This document shows positions 19,076 to 28,513 of a DNA stretch of 64,000 bases, piece by piece. The position numbers were made by a program, and so were the translations under genes. Every line of letters begins with the position of its first letter. Within the stretch, counting starts at the first letter, position 1. This DNA comes from Myxococcales bacterium. GTDB taxonomy: Bacteria; Myxococcota_A; Polyangia; Polyangiales; Polyangiaceae. A model generated the notes under the pieces. The model ran no database searches and was not told the DNA's origin. It saw only the letters and a program-made list of their open reading frames with translations. The stretch lies in the NCBI GenBank assembly GCA_947473045.1, contig CANJCO010000006.1, positions 1 to 64,000 on the forward strand. Reading direction: 5' to 3'.

Positions 19076-19702
19076 ATGCGCAGAGGTTCCGTAGCCGTCG
19101 TCCTCGCGCTGGCTGTGGCTTCCGCGGCTTGCGCAGGGTCGCGCGTGCCCGACGCGAAGACCGCGATTGAGGCCTACGCGCGCGCTGCGGAGAGCGGCGA
19201 CAGCGACGCTCTGTACGGCATGATGACGGAGGCCTCTCAGCGCGGCCTGACGCAGGCGCAGTTGCGCGAAGCAGTGTTGGCCGAGCGCGCCGAACTTGCG
19301 GAGCAAGCGCGCGGTCTGACCGGGAGCGACGCGAGCGTGAAAGCGATCGCGCGGCTGCGTTTCGAAGACGGCGAAGAGGCCGCCCTCGCCCTCGAGGAAG
19401 GTCGCTTTCGCGTTTCGGCGGCGGGCGCCCTGCCCGGCGGCGGACGCACTCCCGAGGAGGCGCTCGATCAGCTGCGGCGCGTGCTCGCGAGGCGCAGCTA
19501 CGCCGGGCTGATGCGCGTGGTGACGCCGCAAACGCGGGCGCTTATCGAGCGCGATTTGCGCTCGCTCGTGGAGGGCCTCGAGAAATCCGACACGCTGTCT
19601 CCTCAGATCACGGGCGACTCGGCGACCGTCAAGGTGCCGGGTGGCCATCAGGTGCGCCTGCGCCGGGACGGTGCGATCTGGCGCGTCGACGACTTTGACT
19701 AG
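19076..19702 (+). CDS. Hypothetical lipoprotein
   Basis: MRRGSVAVVLALAVASAACAGS signal/lipobox; downstream ATG chosen over 19034. Confidence 0.65.
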   Translation: MRRGSVAVVLALAVASAACAGSRVPDAKTAIEAYARAAESGDSDALYGMMTEASQRGLTQAQLREAVLAERAELAEQARGLTGSDASVKAIARLRFEDGEEAALALEEGRFRVSAAGALPGGGRTPEEALDQLRRVLARRSYAGLMRVVTPQTRALIERDLRSLVEGLEKSDTLSPQITGDSATVKVPGGHQVRLRRDGAIWRVDDFD

Positions 19703-19743
19703 CAGGACGTTGAAGCAGCGGCCTGCCAGCGCCAAGCCGCTGG
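19703..19743 (+). repeat. Solo terminal hairpin related to the five-hairpin repeat (copy D)
   Basis: CAGGACGTTGAAGCAGCGGCCTGC differs by one base from the terminal hairpin of copy B (CAGGCCGTTGAAGCAGCGGCCTGC on the minus strand); fills the gap between two convergent stop codons. Confidence 0.8.
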
Positions 19744-20538
19744 CTACTTCGTGTCCGCGCCTCCGGCGATCGCGCGCCGGCGCATCAGAAACGGTGCGTG
19801 AACCTGATCGTCTTTGTAGTTCGAGCAAAGCGCGTACATCGCGACGTTGACGGCGAGTCGAATCGCTCGTTCGCGCTGCGCGTCGCCGCCGGGAGTGACC
19901 GACTGTTCCCACACCCCGGTTGCGCTGCGCGCCAGCGCTCCGCCTACGTCGTGCTGCGAGAAAATCACCTGCGCCGCACCTCCGCGCACAATCGCGTCGA
20001 GGGTCTTTTTACCCGCGACGCGCCCTTCCGCGCGCGACAACAAGTAGAAGCTGCGAAACACGACGTGATCGCTACCCAGCGCGATCGGGACGCTGTCGGG
20101 GAGCACGCGCGCCAACTCGCGGCGGGCGGCTCGACCGAAGTCGCTCGCATCTCCTGAAGGACCGACGCCAGCGTCATCGACAAACATCACGCCTCCGAGC
20201 GTGAAGAAGTTATGAAGACCTGCGATCTCAGCGCTGGTCAGGGCTGCGACGTCGGTGCGCCCGCTCCAGTACACGAACGGCGCGTGGCTGATTTCGGGAG
20301 CGTCGGCGCGCACACGCGAAGGTGCGAGGCGTGCGGGCGCGCTGGTTCGTTGCACCAACTCCCAGGCCCAACGGGCCGCCGCGGTGGGGTACGCTGCGTC
20401 GGTCTGGCTACCCGTCAGCAGCACGCGCGGATCGAACGCGCCCACTTCGCCGAATGCGCGCGCAGGTGCAGGCGTCAGCGCCAAAAGCGCTGCAGCGAGT
20501 GCTGCGAGCACCATCCACAACGCGCTGCCGACCCTCAC
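19744..20538 (-). CDS. DUF4159-like domain protein
   Basis: 264 aa; signal peptide; AEIAGLHNFFTLGGVMFVDDAG...SNYKDDQVHAPFLMRR pattern. Confidence 0.7.
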   Translation of the reverse strand: MRVGSALWMVLAALAAALLALTPAPARAFGEVGAFDPRVLLTGSQTDAAYPTAAARWAWELVQRTSAPARLAPSRVRADAPEISHAPFVYWSGRTDVAALTSAEIAGLHNFFTLGGVMFVDDAGVGPSGDASDFGRAARRELARVLPDSVPIALGSDHVVFRSFYLLSRAEGRVAGKKTLDAIVRGGAAQVIFSQHDVGGALARSATGVWEQSVTPGGDAQRERAIRLAVNVAMYALCSNYKDDQVHAPFLMRRRAIAGGADTK

Positions 20539-20573
20539 CCGGCAACGAGTAGCGCGTGCTATGGGGGAAGTCG

Positions 20574-22823
20574 ATGCGAACGTCTCTGGCAGCGCTCGCC
20601 GCTCCTGCGGCTACGGGCGACCCTTCGACGCGCCTTGCAGCCAGCTCCGACCTGCCTCCGTGGCTCCTCGGGGCCACCGCCGTGCTTGCGCTGGCAAGCC
20701 TCGTGCTGCTCGCGGTCGAGATGCGAAGGCGCGAGCGCGGCGGTCTGCTTATCGCCGCGACCGGCCTGCTTGCGATCGGAGCGCTCGTGCTGGCAGTGCT
20801 GAGGCCCGTAAGGATTGCAGCGAGAGAGAGCGTCGTGGGAGCGCGCGTCGTCGTGCTCGCCGACACGTCGCGATCGATGGCGTTAAAAGACGGCTCCGGC
20901 TCGCGCGCAGACGCCCGCGATCGCGCGATCGCCAGCCTCTCAAAGCAAAGCGATCAAGTGCGTCTGGTAACGCTCGGGTTCGGCGACGGGCCCGCTTTGC
21001 CGTGGTCTGCCGGCGCGCCGTCGATCGCTGCGCGGAGCGACCTCGGCACAGCGGTGCGCAGCCTCGCGGCGTCTCCCGACGAACGCCCTGCCGCGATCGT
21101 GCTCGTGTCCGACGGGCGCCTGGACGATCCCCCGGAGGCAGCCGGCGTCGCGGCGATGCGCGCGCTCGGCGATGAGCTGAAGGTCCCGGTTCACGTGATC
21201 GCGACCACGCGGAGCGCTCCCGCCGACGCGAGCATCCGGCGCGTGGGACTCGCGGGAGCGGCGGTCGCCCATGTGCCGCTACCGCTTCGCATCGAGGTTG
21301 GCTGCGACGGCGGCCTCGCATGTGATGAGTTGACGGTCACGGCGCGCGAGCTGCGCGAAGACGGTACGCCGGCGCTGCTCGCGTCCGGGTTGGCCCATGT
21401 CGACAGGACCGGGCACGCGACGCTGGATTTGACCGTCACGCTCGAACGCGCGGGCATCCACGTGCTCGAGGTGGCGCTCACGCCGCCATCCGGCGACACC
21501 ATCGCCGGCAACGATCGAAGGCTGCTTCCGATCACCGTGTCGCGCGAGCGCGTGCGCGTGCTGCACGTCGCAGGACGTCCGACCAACGACGTTCGCGCCC
21601 TGCGTGAATGGCTGAAATCCGATGCGTCCGTCGATGTCGTCGCGTTCTTCATCCTGCGCACGCCGACCGACGCTACGAACGCGTCGCAGGACGAGCTCGC
21701 GCTGATTCCGTTCCCCGTCGACGAGCTGTTCAGCGAGCACCTGCCGAGCTTCGACGCCGTGGTTTTGCAGGACTTCGACGCACAGCCCTATGGCCTCGAG
21801 CGGCACCTGCCCGCGGTCGCATCTTATGTCCGCAGCGGCGGCGGACTCATCATGGTCGGCGGCGCGAACTCCTTCGTCGCGGGCGGCTATGCGGGCTCAC
21901 CGCTCGCCGGCGTGCTGCCCATCGCACTCGATGGATCATCCGGTGCGACCGCCGCAGACACGGCGACGTTTCAACCTTCGTGGTCCGAGGCCGCTCGAGC
22001 CGCACCGCTGCTCGCGGCGCTGAAGGGCGTCGTCGGCGACGAGCTTCCCGTCATGCCGGGAGCCAACGTGCTCGGTGACGTTCGTCCGGGCGGCGTAGCG
22101 CTGTGGACGCACCCGTTCCGCAAGACCGCATCCGGCGCGCCGATGCCGGTTCTCGCGATCGGCGAGCAAGGCAACGGCCGAAGCATCGCGCTCGGAATCG
22201 ATGGCGCATGGCGGCTGCGCTTTTCGGATCTCGCGGCCCGCACTTCGGGGCGAGGCTACGGCGCGATGTGGGACGGACTGCTCGGTTGGCTCATGCGCGA
22301 TCCCCGCTTCGAGCCCGCGCAAATCGAAATCGCCGCGTGCGTCGCCGATGTCCCCAGCTCGCTCCGCGTGCGCGCAGAAGCGCTCGGAAAGGCCCGTGCC
22401 GACATCACCATCGAAGTGTCACGGATGGACGCGCAAATGCCTCCGATTCACCTCGAGAAGAAAGACGCCGCGCTCGGCGAACCGGTCGACGTGGCGCTGC
22501 CTGCGCTCGCCGAAGGAGGCTACGCCGCGCGCGTGACGTTTGGCACCGGCAGCGCCACGCTCAGGCAGTTCGCTTGCGAGGCTGGCGGAGATGAGTGGGC
22601 GGACTCCCGGCCCGATGGCGATCGGCTCGAGCAGCTCGCAAAGACCACAGGAGGCCGATTCTTCTGGGCCGATCAGCGCGTCGCCGTGCCGCTGCCCGCG
22701 CCAACCGTGGTCAGTTCCGAGCGACACGTCGTGCCCCTCGCACCGCCGTGGTTGTGGGCGCTCATCGCAGCGCTCGCTTTCGGCGCACACGCGATCGCCA
22801 GGCGCCGCGGAGGGCTCACGTGA
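20574..22823 (+). CDS. VWA / glutamine-amidotransferase-like membrane protein
   Basis: Two N-terminal TMs, VVLADTSRSMALKDGSGS (VWA MIDAS-like), YVRSGGGLIMVGGANSFVAGGYAGSPLAGVLPI (GATase1-like), C-terminal TM. Confidence 0.8.
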   Translation: MRTSLAALAAPAATGDPSTRLAASSDLPPWLLGATAVLALASLVLLAVEMRRRERGGLLIAATGLLAIGALVLAVLRPVRIAARESVVGARVVVLADTSRSMALKDGSGSRADARDRAIASLSKQSDQVRLVTLGFGDGPALPWSAGAPSIAARSDLGTAVRSLAASPDERPAAIVLVSDGRLDDPPEAAGVAAMRALGDELKVPVHVIATTRSAPADASIRRVGLAGAAVAHVPLPLRIEVGCDGGLACDELTVTARELREDGTPALLASGLAHVDRTGHATLDLTVTLERAGIHVLEVALTPPSGDTIAGNDRRLLPITVSRERVRVLHVAGRPTNDVRALREWLKSDASVDVVAFFILRTPTDATNASQDELALIPFPVDELFSEHLPSFDAVVLQDFDAQPYGLERHLPAVASYVRSGGGLIMVGGANSFVAGGYAGSPLAGVLPIALDGSSGATAADTATFQPSWSEAARAAPLLAALKGVVGDELPVMPGANVLGDVRPGGVALWTHPFRKTASGAPMPVLAIGEQGNGRSIALGIDGAWRLRFSDLAARTSGRGYGAMWDGLLGWLMRDPRFEPAQIEIAACVADVPSSLRVRAEALGKARADITIEVSRMDAQMPPIHLEKKDAALGEPVDVALPALAEGGYAARVTFGTGSATLRQFACEAGGDEWADSRPDGDRLEQLAKTTGGRFFWADQRVAVPLPAPTVVSSERHVVPLAPPWLWALIAALAFGAHAIARRRGGLT

Positions 22824-25345
22824 TCCGCCGTCGACTCGCTCGCGCACGCGCCCGTGCTACAATTTGCGTTGTGCGTGGCTTCGCGCTCGCGGTGGTGTTC
22901 GGGCTCGCAGGTTTCGCGACGCCCGCGCACGCGCTGAGCTGGCCCGACGTGGCAGACCGCGTCGAGAAAAACCTCGCCTCGCCCGATGCGAGCGCGCGTC
23001 GCGCAGCGGCGGCGGAGCTCGCTACCCTGGGCGGACCCCGGGCTTCCGCCCTCGCCATGCGGGCGCTCGTCGACGTCGACGTCGAGGTCCGCATCGCCGC
23101 CGCAGATGCAGCCCTTCGACTCGACCTCTCAGCGGCGACCGACGTCGTGCTCCCGTGGTTGGGCGATCGCGAATCGCGGCTTCGCGTAAAGGCCTGCGAG
23201 GTCGCGCGCGCCTTGCCCAGCGAGCACGGCCCCGCGCTCCTTGGTCGCGCGCTCGCAGATGCCGAGGCATCGGTCCGCGCGGCCGCAGCAGACGCGCTCG
23301 GCGGCTCCGGCTCACCGGAGGCCGTGCCGCCGCTGCTCGGAAAACTCGATGATGCCTCCCCGGTCGTCCGAGCGCGCGTCATCCGGGCCCTCGCGCAGCT
23401 CGCCGACAGCCGCGCGGTGATTCCGCTCGTTGGCAAGGTCCAGGACTCGGTCGGCGATGTTCGACGAGAAGTCGCGCGCGCGCTGGGCGAGCTCGGCGAT
23501 ACGCGGGCTTCGCAGGCTCTGCTGCTGCAGCTTCGCGACAACCTTCCCGAGGTGCGTATCGATGCCATCGCCGCGCTAGGGCGCCTTCGATCCAGCGATG
23601 CAGTCGACGCGCTCGCTCCGCTTTCGACTGATCGCAACCCCGCGCTGCGAATGGCGGCCATCGCCGCGCTCGGCAGAATTGGCACAGCGGAAGCCGTACG
23701 AGCGCTCGTTGCAAACCTGGGGCGCGCAGAAGACGCGAGCGGCGGCCTCGACGCGACGCCGGTACGCGAGGCGCTCGTAAACGCGGGGCCCACCGCGCTC
23801 GTCGCGATGCGCGAATTGCTCGCGGGTCCGGTAGCGGCGTCGATCGCCACGAGCGCCGCGTGGGTCCTCGGCGCGCTGCGCGCAAGCCAGGAGAGCGGCG
23901 CCCTGATATCGGCGATGCGGCGGGGCGCGCTCCCGCCGGCCGCGTGCCTTCGGGCGCTTTCGCAGACCGGTAGCGACGCCGCGCTTCCCATCGTCCTCGA
24001 ATTCATCGGAGACCCGAACCCTGCCCATCGCGCCGAAGCAGCGCGCGCCGCGGCGTTGCTGTTGCGCCCCGAAGGTCCCGATGGGCGAGCTTTCGAGCCG
24101 ATCGAAAACGCGCAGCGTGATCCACACCATTCGAGCGAGGAGCGCGCAAGCCTCGTTGTGCTGCTCGGGCGCACCGGAGCCGCTCGCGCCGCGGCCACCC
24201 TCGGCGGGCTCGCGCGGTCGCAGGACAGCGCCGTTCGCCGGGCCGCCATCGACGCGCTGACCGACCTCGGAGCGGCCGCAGCCACGCAGAGCGACGTGCT
24301 CGTCGAGCTTGTCAACGACCCCGATTCAACCATTCGGCTCCGCGGAGCGATCGCCCTCGCAGCCGCTGGCGGCAGTCGCGAACGCGACATGCTTACCCGG
24401 CAATTGATCGAACCCGAAGAGCACGACCGCGCCGCGCTGCTCATCGCGCTCGGAGGCATCCTGTCGCGCGAGCCGGGCGATGCAGCGGTGCGTACGCTCG
24501 TGGGAACGCTCGACGCCGCTGCGGGTGCGCAGCGCGACGCGTCGCTTGCGGCCATCGCGAGAGCAAAAAACGGTAGCGCGAGAGCTGCGCTCGCACGCAG
24601 CGCCGCGAGCGAAGACGCCGCCGAGCGTCGAATGGTCGCGTCAATCCTCTCCGCTCAGGCGCCGGCAGACGTGATGCCGCTGGCCGTCGCGCTCGCGTCG
24701 GACTCCGACGCGACGGTGCGCGCCGAGGCAGCGTGGACGCTCGGGAGCCTCGGCAGCGCTGCCGCGGCAACGAAACTCACGGCGCTCACGCGAGATGCAA
24801 ACGTTGATGTCTCGGCGAACGCGGCCGCTGCGCTCGGACGCCTCGCAGCCCGCGACCGGTCGCCAGGCGCGGCGCGCCTCACGTTGTGCCCCCTGCTCGG
24901 CTCAGCTGCGACGCCTGCCAACGCACGCGCAAACGCCCTCGTCGGACTCGCCCTCGCTCACGCGCGCTGCGAAGGCACGGCAAAATTGGAGCTTCGCGCG
25001 CTCCGACACGAAGCCGAAGTCGTCCGCGCCGCGGCCGCACGCGCCCTGCGCACCGATCCATCCCCCGACGACCTGCGCGCGCTCGCACAGTGCGTCACCA
25101 ACGACCGCTCCGCGCGGGTCGCTCGCCGCTGCTCGGAAGGCCCGCGCGCATCAGGCAGCGCCTCGGCCGCAGTCACGGTTTACGTGACCGGCGAGTCAGG
25201 CACCGTCCCCCAACCCGGAGCCGCGTTCCTGCTGGAGATGAGCGACGGTATGTTGCACGCGGGCACCACCGATCGACGGGGCGCCGTCACCGACCCGATG
25301 GCCCCGGCCGGCGAGCTTGTGCTCCGGCGCTCAGCCGCCCCGTGA
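22820..25345 (+). CDS. HEAT-repeat protein with signal peptide
   Basis: Many ALRVLGE/ARAAALAALGRLG-type ~30-aa repeats; GTG at 22820 overlaps the upstream TGA. Confidence 0.8.
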   Translation: MIRRRLARARARATICVVRGFALAVVFGLAGFATPAHALSWPDVADRVEKNLASPDASARRAAAAELATLGGPRASALAMRALVDVDVEVRIAAADAALRLDLSAATDVVLPWLGDRESRLRVKACEVARALPSEHGPALLGRALADAEASVRAAAADALGGSGSPEAVPPLLGKLDDASPVVRARVIRALAQLADSRAVIPLVGKVQDSVGDVRREVARALGELGDTRASQALLLQLRDNLPEVRIDAIAALGRLRSSDAVDALAPLSTDRNPALRMAAIAALGRIGTAEAVRALVANLGRAEDASGGLDATPVREALVNAGPTALVAMRELLAGPVAASIATSAAWVLGALRASQESGALISAMRRGALPPAACLRALSQTGSDAALPIVLEFIGDPNPAHRAEAARAAALLLRPEGPDGRAFEPIENAQRDPHHSSEERASLVVLLGRTGAARAAATLGGLARSQDSAVRRAAIDALTDLGAAAATQSDVLVELVNDPDSTIRLRGAIALAAAGGSRERDMLTRQLIEPEEHDRAALLIALGGILSREPGDAAVRTLVGTLDAAAGAQRDASLAAIARAKNGSARAALARSAASEDAAERRMVASILSAQAPADVMPLAVALASDSDATVRAEAAWTLGSLGSAAAATKLTALTRDANVDVSANAAAALGRLAARDRSPGAARLTLCPLLGSAATPANARANALVGLALAHARCEGTAKLELRALRHEAEVVRAAAARALRTDPSPDDLRALAQCVTNDRSARVARRCSEGPRASGSASAAVTVYVTGESGTVPQPGAAFLLEMSDGMLHAGTTDRRGAVTDPMAPAGELVLRRSAAP

Positions 25346-25354
25346 CTCGGGCGT

Positions 25355-25726
25355 TCAGCCCTTGAAATAGGCCGCAGCGCACACGTCGTTTTCCCAAATC
25401 TCGACGCGCACGACCGAGAGCCGAACGTCGTCCACTTTCGCCGCGAGGTTGTCGAAGACCACGCGCGCGATGTTTTCCGCGGTCGGATTCACCTCATCGA
25501 ACGGCGCAATTTCGTTGAGGAAGACGTGCTCGTAGGGTTCGACGAGCGCGCGAAGCGTTGGCCCCAGCTCGTTGAAGTCCATCACGAATCCCCGCGAGTC
25601 GAGCTCGGTGGCTCGCACGGTGGCCTTGATGCGCCAGTTGTGCCCGTGAAGGCGTTCTCCCTCGCCGGGCGCAAGCCTGAGCTGGTGCGCTGCAGCGACG
25701 ACGGTCTCGGTGCTGATTTCCCACAT
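25355..25726 (-). CDS. queD: 6-carboxytetrahydropterin synthase / PTPS family
   Basis: 123 aa; AAHQLRLAPGEGERLHGHNWRIKATV, GFVMDFNELG, YEHVFLNEIAPFDEVNPTAENIAR. Confidence 0.9.
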   Translation of the reverse strand: MWEISTETVVAAAHQLRLAPGEGERLHGHNWRIKATVRATELDSRGFVMDFNELGPTLRALVEPYEHVFLNEIAPFDEVNPTAENIARVVFDNLAAKVDDVRLSVVRVEIWENDVCAAAYFKG

Positions 25727-25783
25727 GCTGCGCGCAACCTAGCACTTTCGGCGCGCGACGTGTGCGCATGCTAAGGCTCTCGC

Positions 25784-26383
25784 GTGCGACCGCGACGACG
25801 TAGAGCCCGCAGCGAAGACCCCGAGCGAATCGAGTTCGTGCTCGGGCGCGCCGGCGAGGCGCGATTCGCTCCCAAACCGCCACCGCTGACCGCGCGACAG
25901 TGGGCCCAGGCCGTGGGGCTCCGCATCGCAGATCGCACCAAGCCCCTGTCGCTCGAGCGCGGCACTTTGGTCGTTCAGGCGGCCTCGTCTACGTGGGCGA
26001 GCGAGCTGTCGATGCTTCGCGATCCAATTCTCGATCGCCTTCGCGCCCAGGGCATCGAGGTGCGCGAAGTGCGCTTTCGCGTCCAACCGATCGCCCCGCC
26101 GCCGCGCCCGGCCGAACGCCGAAAGACGCGCGCCGTGCCTCCGCCCGCGCCGCTCCCGCCCGAGCTCGCCGCAGCGGTCGCCAATGTGCAGGACGCAGAG
26201 CTCGCGAGCATCATTCGCGACGCCGCGAGCCGAAATCTCGCGTGGCAGGACAACCTCACCCGCGTCAGCGCAGGGCAGCCAGCCGGTCGAGCCCCTCAAG
26301 TCGCTGAAACAGAAAGCGATCCGCCGGCCCGTAGGACGTCACCTGCGCCCGCATCGCCTCGACGTAGGCGCGAAGGCGCGTGA
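25784..26383 (+). CDS. DUF721 (DciA-like) protein
   Basis: 199 aa; LTARQWAQAVGLRIADRTKPLSLERGTLVVQAASSTWASELSMLRDPILDRL is the DUF721 pattern. Confidence 0.75.
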   Translation: MRPRRRRARSEDPERIEFVLGRAGEARFAPKPPPLTARQWAQAVGLRIADRTKPLSLERGTLVVQAASSTWASELSMLRDPILDRLRAQGIEVREVRFRVQPIAPPPRPAERRKTRAVPPPAPLPPELAAAVANVQDAELASIIRDAASRNLAWQDNLTRVSAGQPAGRAPQVAETESDPPARRTSPAPASPRRRREGA

Positions 26384-27107
26384 CATCGACCGGCCCGACC
26401 CGGTGCAGCGCACTGTACAGTTCGTCGAGGACCGACGCGGGGCACAGGCAAGCCGCGCTGCCGTAGAGCTCAATCACGCGGTCGGCCCAGATCGCTTTGC
26501 CCGTCACGATCGCAAGTTTCGCCGAGAGCCTACCCGCCTGCTCGAGCAGCGCTGGGGTGACGCGGCGCCCGGAGCGGCTCGTTTCGAGCACGTCAGCCAA
26601 AGGAGCCGCGAGCATACGCTCCGCCTCTGCGGCGCGCCCCATCGCAAACGCCTTGTCGGCCACGCCGGCGAGCATTCGGAAGGTGTCGGCTCGCCGGATG
26701 GTGCTGGGATCGTATCCGCTGGACGTGTCGTCCACGGGACCCGACTCCTGTCCATCGCTCAGCGACGGGAGCGTTTGCGCGATTTGGGCGAGCGCCACGC
26801 TGCGACCCCCGGCGGCGGCGGAGCCTGCCGCGAGCACCGAAAGCGTCAGCTCCTGACCACCGATGCGGACCGTGGCGCCGTCGGCGAGAGCAACGCGGCC
26901 CGTAATGCGCAGGCCGTCGACGAGCACTCCGTTGCGGCTCTGCAAGTCTTCGATCGTTACGCCGTCGCGCCGCACCGCGAGCAGCGCGTGGCGCCTCGAG
27001 ATCAGCGCATCATCCAACGAAAGATGGCACTCCGCGCTGCGCCCAAGCACAAAGTCGCCATCGACCAGTTCGATGTCTTGCTGCTGGTGGCGCAAACGGA
27101 ACCGCAT
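26265..27107 (-). CDS. FHA domain protein
   Basis: VLGRSAECHLSLDDALISRRHALLAVRRDGVTIEDLQSRNGVLVDG. Confidence 0.88.
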   Translation of the reverse strand: MRFRLRHQQQDIELVDGDFVLGRSAECHLSLDDALISRRHALLAVRRDGVTIEDLQSRNGVLVDGLRITGRVALADGATVRIGGQELTLSVLAAGSAAAGGRSVALAQIAQTLPSLSDGQESGPVDDTSSGYDPSTIRRADTFRMLAGVADKAFAMGRAAEAERMLAAPLADVLETSRSGRRVTPALLEQAGRLSAKLAIVTGKAIWADRVIELYGSAACLCPASVLDELYSALHRVGPVDVTRLRAYVEAMRAQVTSYGPADRFLFQRLEGLDRLAALR

Positions 27108-27161
27108 AAATAAAACATAAAACGATACCCTCCCGCGAGCGGATCGTGCAAGGGCCTGACT

Positions 27162-28016
27162 TCAGCCGCCGGGCGCCAGGCCTACAAAGCGGGCGCTGAA
27201 GGGTTCGCGGACCGCGAGGGGCAAGCTGCGCAGGGCCGCGGCGACCGCGACCGCCAGGCGACCGCGCAAGGAATCGGGCAGCCCAAGCATCGCGTCGACT
27301 GCGCCCTCCGACGGAAGGCAGCCCGACTTCGCGCTCACGCGCAGCAGGCCAGCGAGAGCGCTGATATCGTCTGTGACCACAGCCACCCGGACGGCCAAAC
27401 GCGCGGCGGCGTCGAGCTGAGACGGGTCGAGCGCGTCGTGAGCGTTCGCGCGCTCTTCGAGCTGCCCGACGATGCGCAGCATGGCCCGTGATGCGTCTGC
27501 AGTGCGCCCCAGCGAGAGCGCCTTTTCGACGACCTCGGCCAGCAGCTGAACGCTCCACGACTGCTGCGCCCGGCCGTCGAGTTTCCCGGTGAACGTGTCT
27601 TCTTCGTCGGCGGACCTTTGCTCGGTCGACCCGCAATTGGGGCACGACACGAGCTCACGCGCATAGGGAAACCGGCAGCGCACGCAGTAGCTGAGGCTGC
27701 CGGTCGTCCGCCCCGAAAGCGCAGCCGGCGCATCGGGCACCTCGCAAAACACCAGCTCGTGCGTGCCGATGCGAATGCGGTCGCGATCGCTGAGCTTGGT
27801 GCGTCCACGAACCGCTACGCCGTTCAGCTTCACGCCGTTACGGCTCTTGAGATCTTCGCAGTACGCGCCGTCGTCGCCGATGACGATTTGCGCGTGTTCG
27901 CGCGAGACGAGCGGATCTTCCAGCGTGACGTGGCACTGCGGGCTGCGACCCATCGTCGTGGTGCCCCGCGCGAGGTCTACCTCCTGCATCAAAAACCGAA
28001 GACGAAATCGGGCCAA
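27162..28016 (-). CDS. FHA domain protein with internal zinc ribbon
   Basis: TMGRSPQCHVTLEDPLVSREHAQIVIGDDGAYCEDLKSRNGVKLNGVAVRG; YCVRCRFPYARELVSCPNCGS. Confidence 0.9.
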   Translation of the reverse strand: MARFRLRFLMQEVDLARGTTTMGRSPQCHVTLEDPLVSREHAQIVIGDDGAYCEDLKSRNGVKLNGVAVRGRTKLSDRDRIRIGTHELVFCEVPDAPAALSGRTTGSLSYCVRCRFPYARELVSCPNCGSTEQRSADEEDTFTGKLDGRAQQSWSVQLLAEVVEKALSLGRTADASRAMLRIVGQLEERANAHDALDPSQLDAAARLAVRVAVVTDDISALAGLLRVSAKSGCLPSEGAVDAMLGLPDSLRGRLAVAVAAALRSLPLAVREPFSARFVGLAPGG

Positions 28017-28215
28017 TTGTGCTCCTCACCTCGAGCCTACCAGAGCGCCGCGACAGCGCCGAAGCCTTCCCTCAACGTCCGCGCGGACGCCTTCTGAGCC
28101 TAGCGCACCCAGGTCGCGACGCTGCGATACTTCTAAGCGCAGGTCACGCGGATCCATGCGCTGCGCCTTCCGTGCTATACGTCCCAGAATCTTGGACGCA
28201 ACGCTAGAGGCTCTG

Positions 28216-28455
28216 ATGAAGGTTTGCCGCGACGTGCTCAGCCCCCTGATTCGGGCCGACGGCGGCGAACTCTACGTAGTGAGTGCAGCCCCGGCTTCGG
28301 TGCACCTCCACCTGGGCGGCACGTGTGGCGGTTGTCCAGGCGCGGCGATCACGCGCGACTCCATCATCGATCCGGCAGTGCGCGCAGTCTTTCCGAAAGC
28401 CACGCTGCGCGTAACCACGGGCTACCTCATTCCCGACGGCGCCCAGAAAATGTGA
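28216..28455 (+). CDS. NifU C-terminal (Nfu) domain Fe-S scaffold protein
   Basis: MKVCRDVLSPLIRADGGELYVVSAAPASVHLHLGGTCGGCPGAAIT: IRxDGG and CGGCPG motifs; RBS GAGG upstream; alternative start 28156. Confidence 0.8.
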   Translation: MKVCRDVLSPLIRADGGELYVVSAAPASVHLHLGGTCGGCPGAAITRDSIIDPAVRAVFPKATLRVTTGYLIPDGAQKM

Positions 28456-28513
28456 AACGCGCGCCTCGCTGTGCGGGGCGCGCGCTCGTGTCGCTCGCGA
28501 ATGCGCGGGCGGG

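Noticed and set aside
22816-24555. 579-aa minus-strand ORF
   Set aside because: Ser/Ala/Arg-rich shadow frame of the HEAT-repeat gene
28458-28484. GCGCGCCTCG...CGGGGCGCGC hairpin after the Nfu gene
   Set aside because: Possible terminator but lacks a T tract, and unlike the repeat family it has no sequence similarity to other copies
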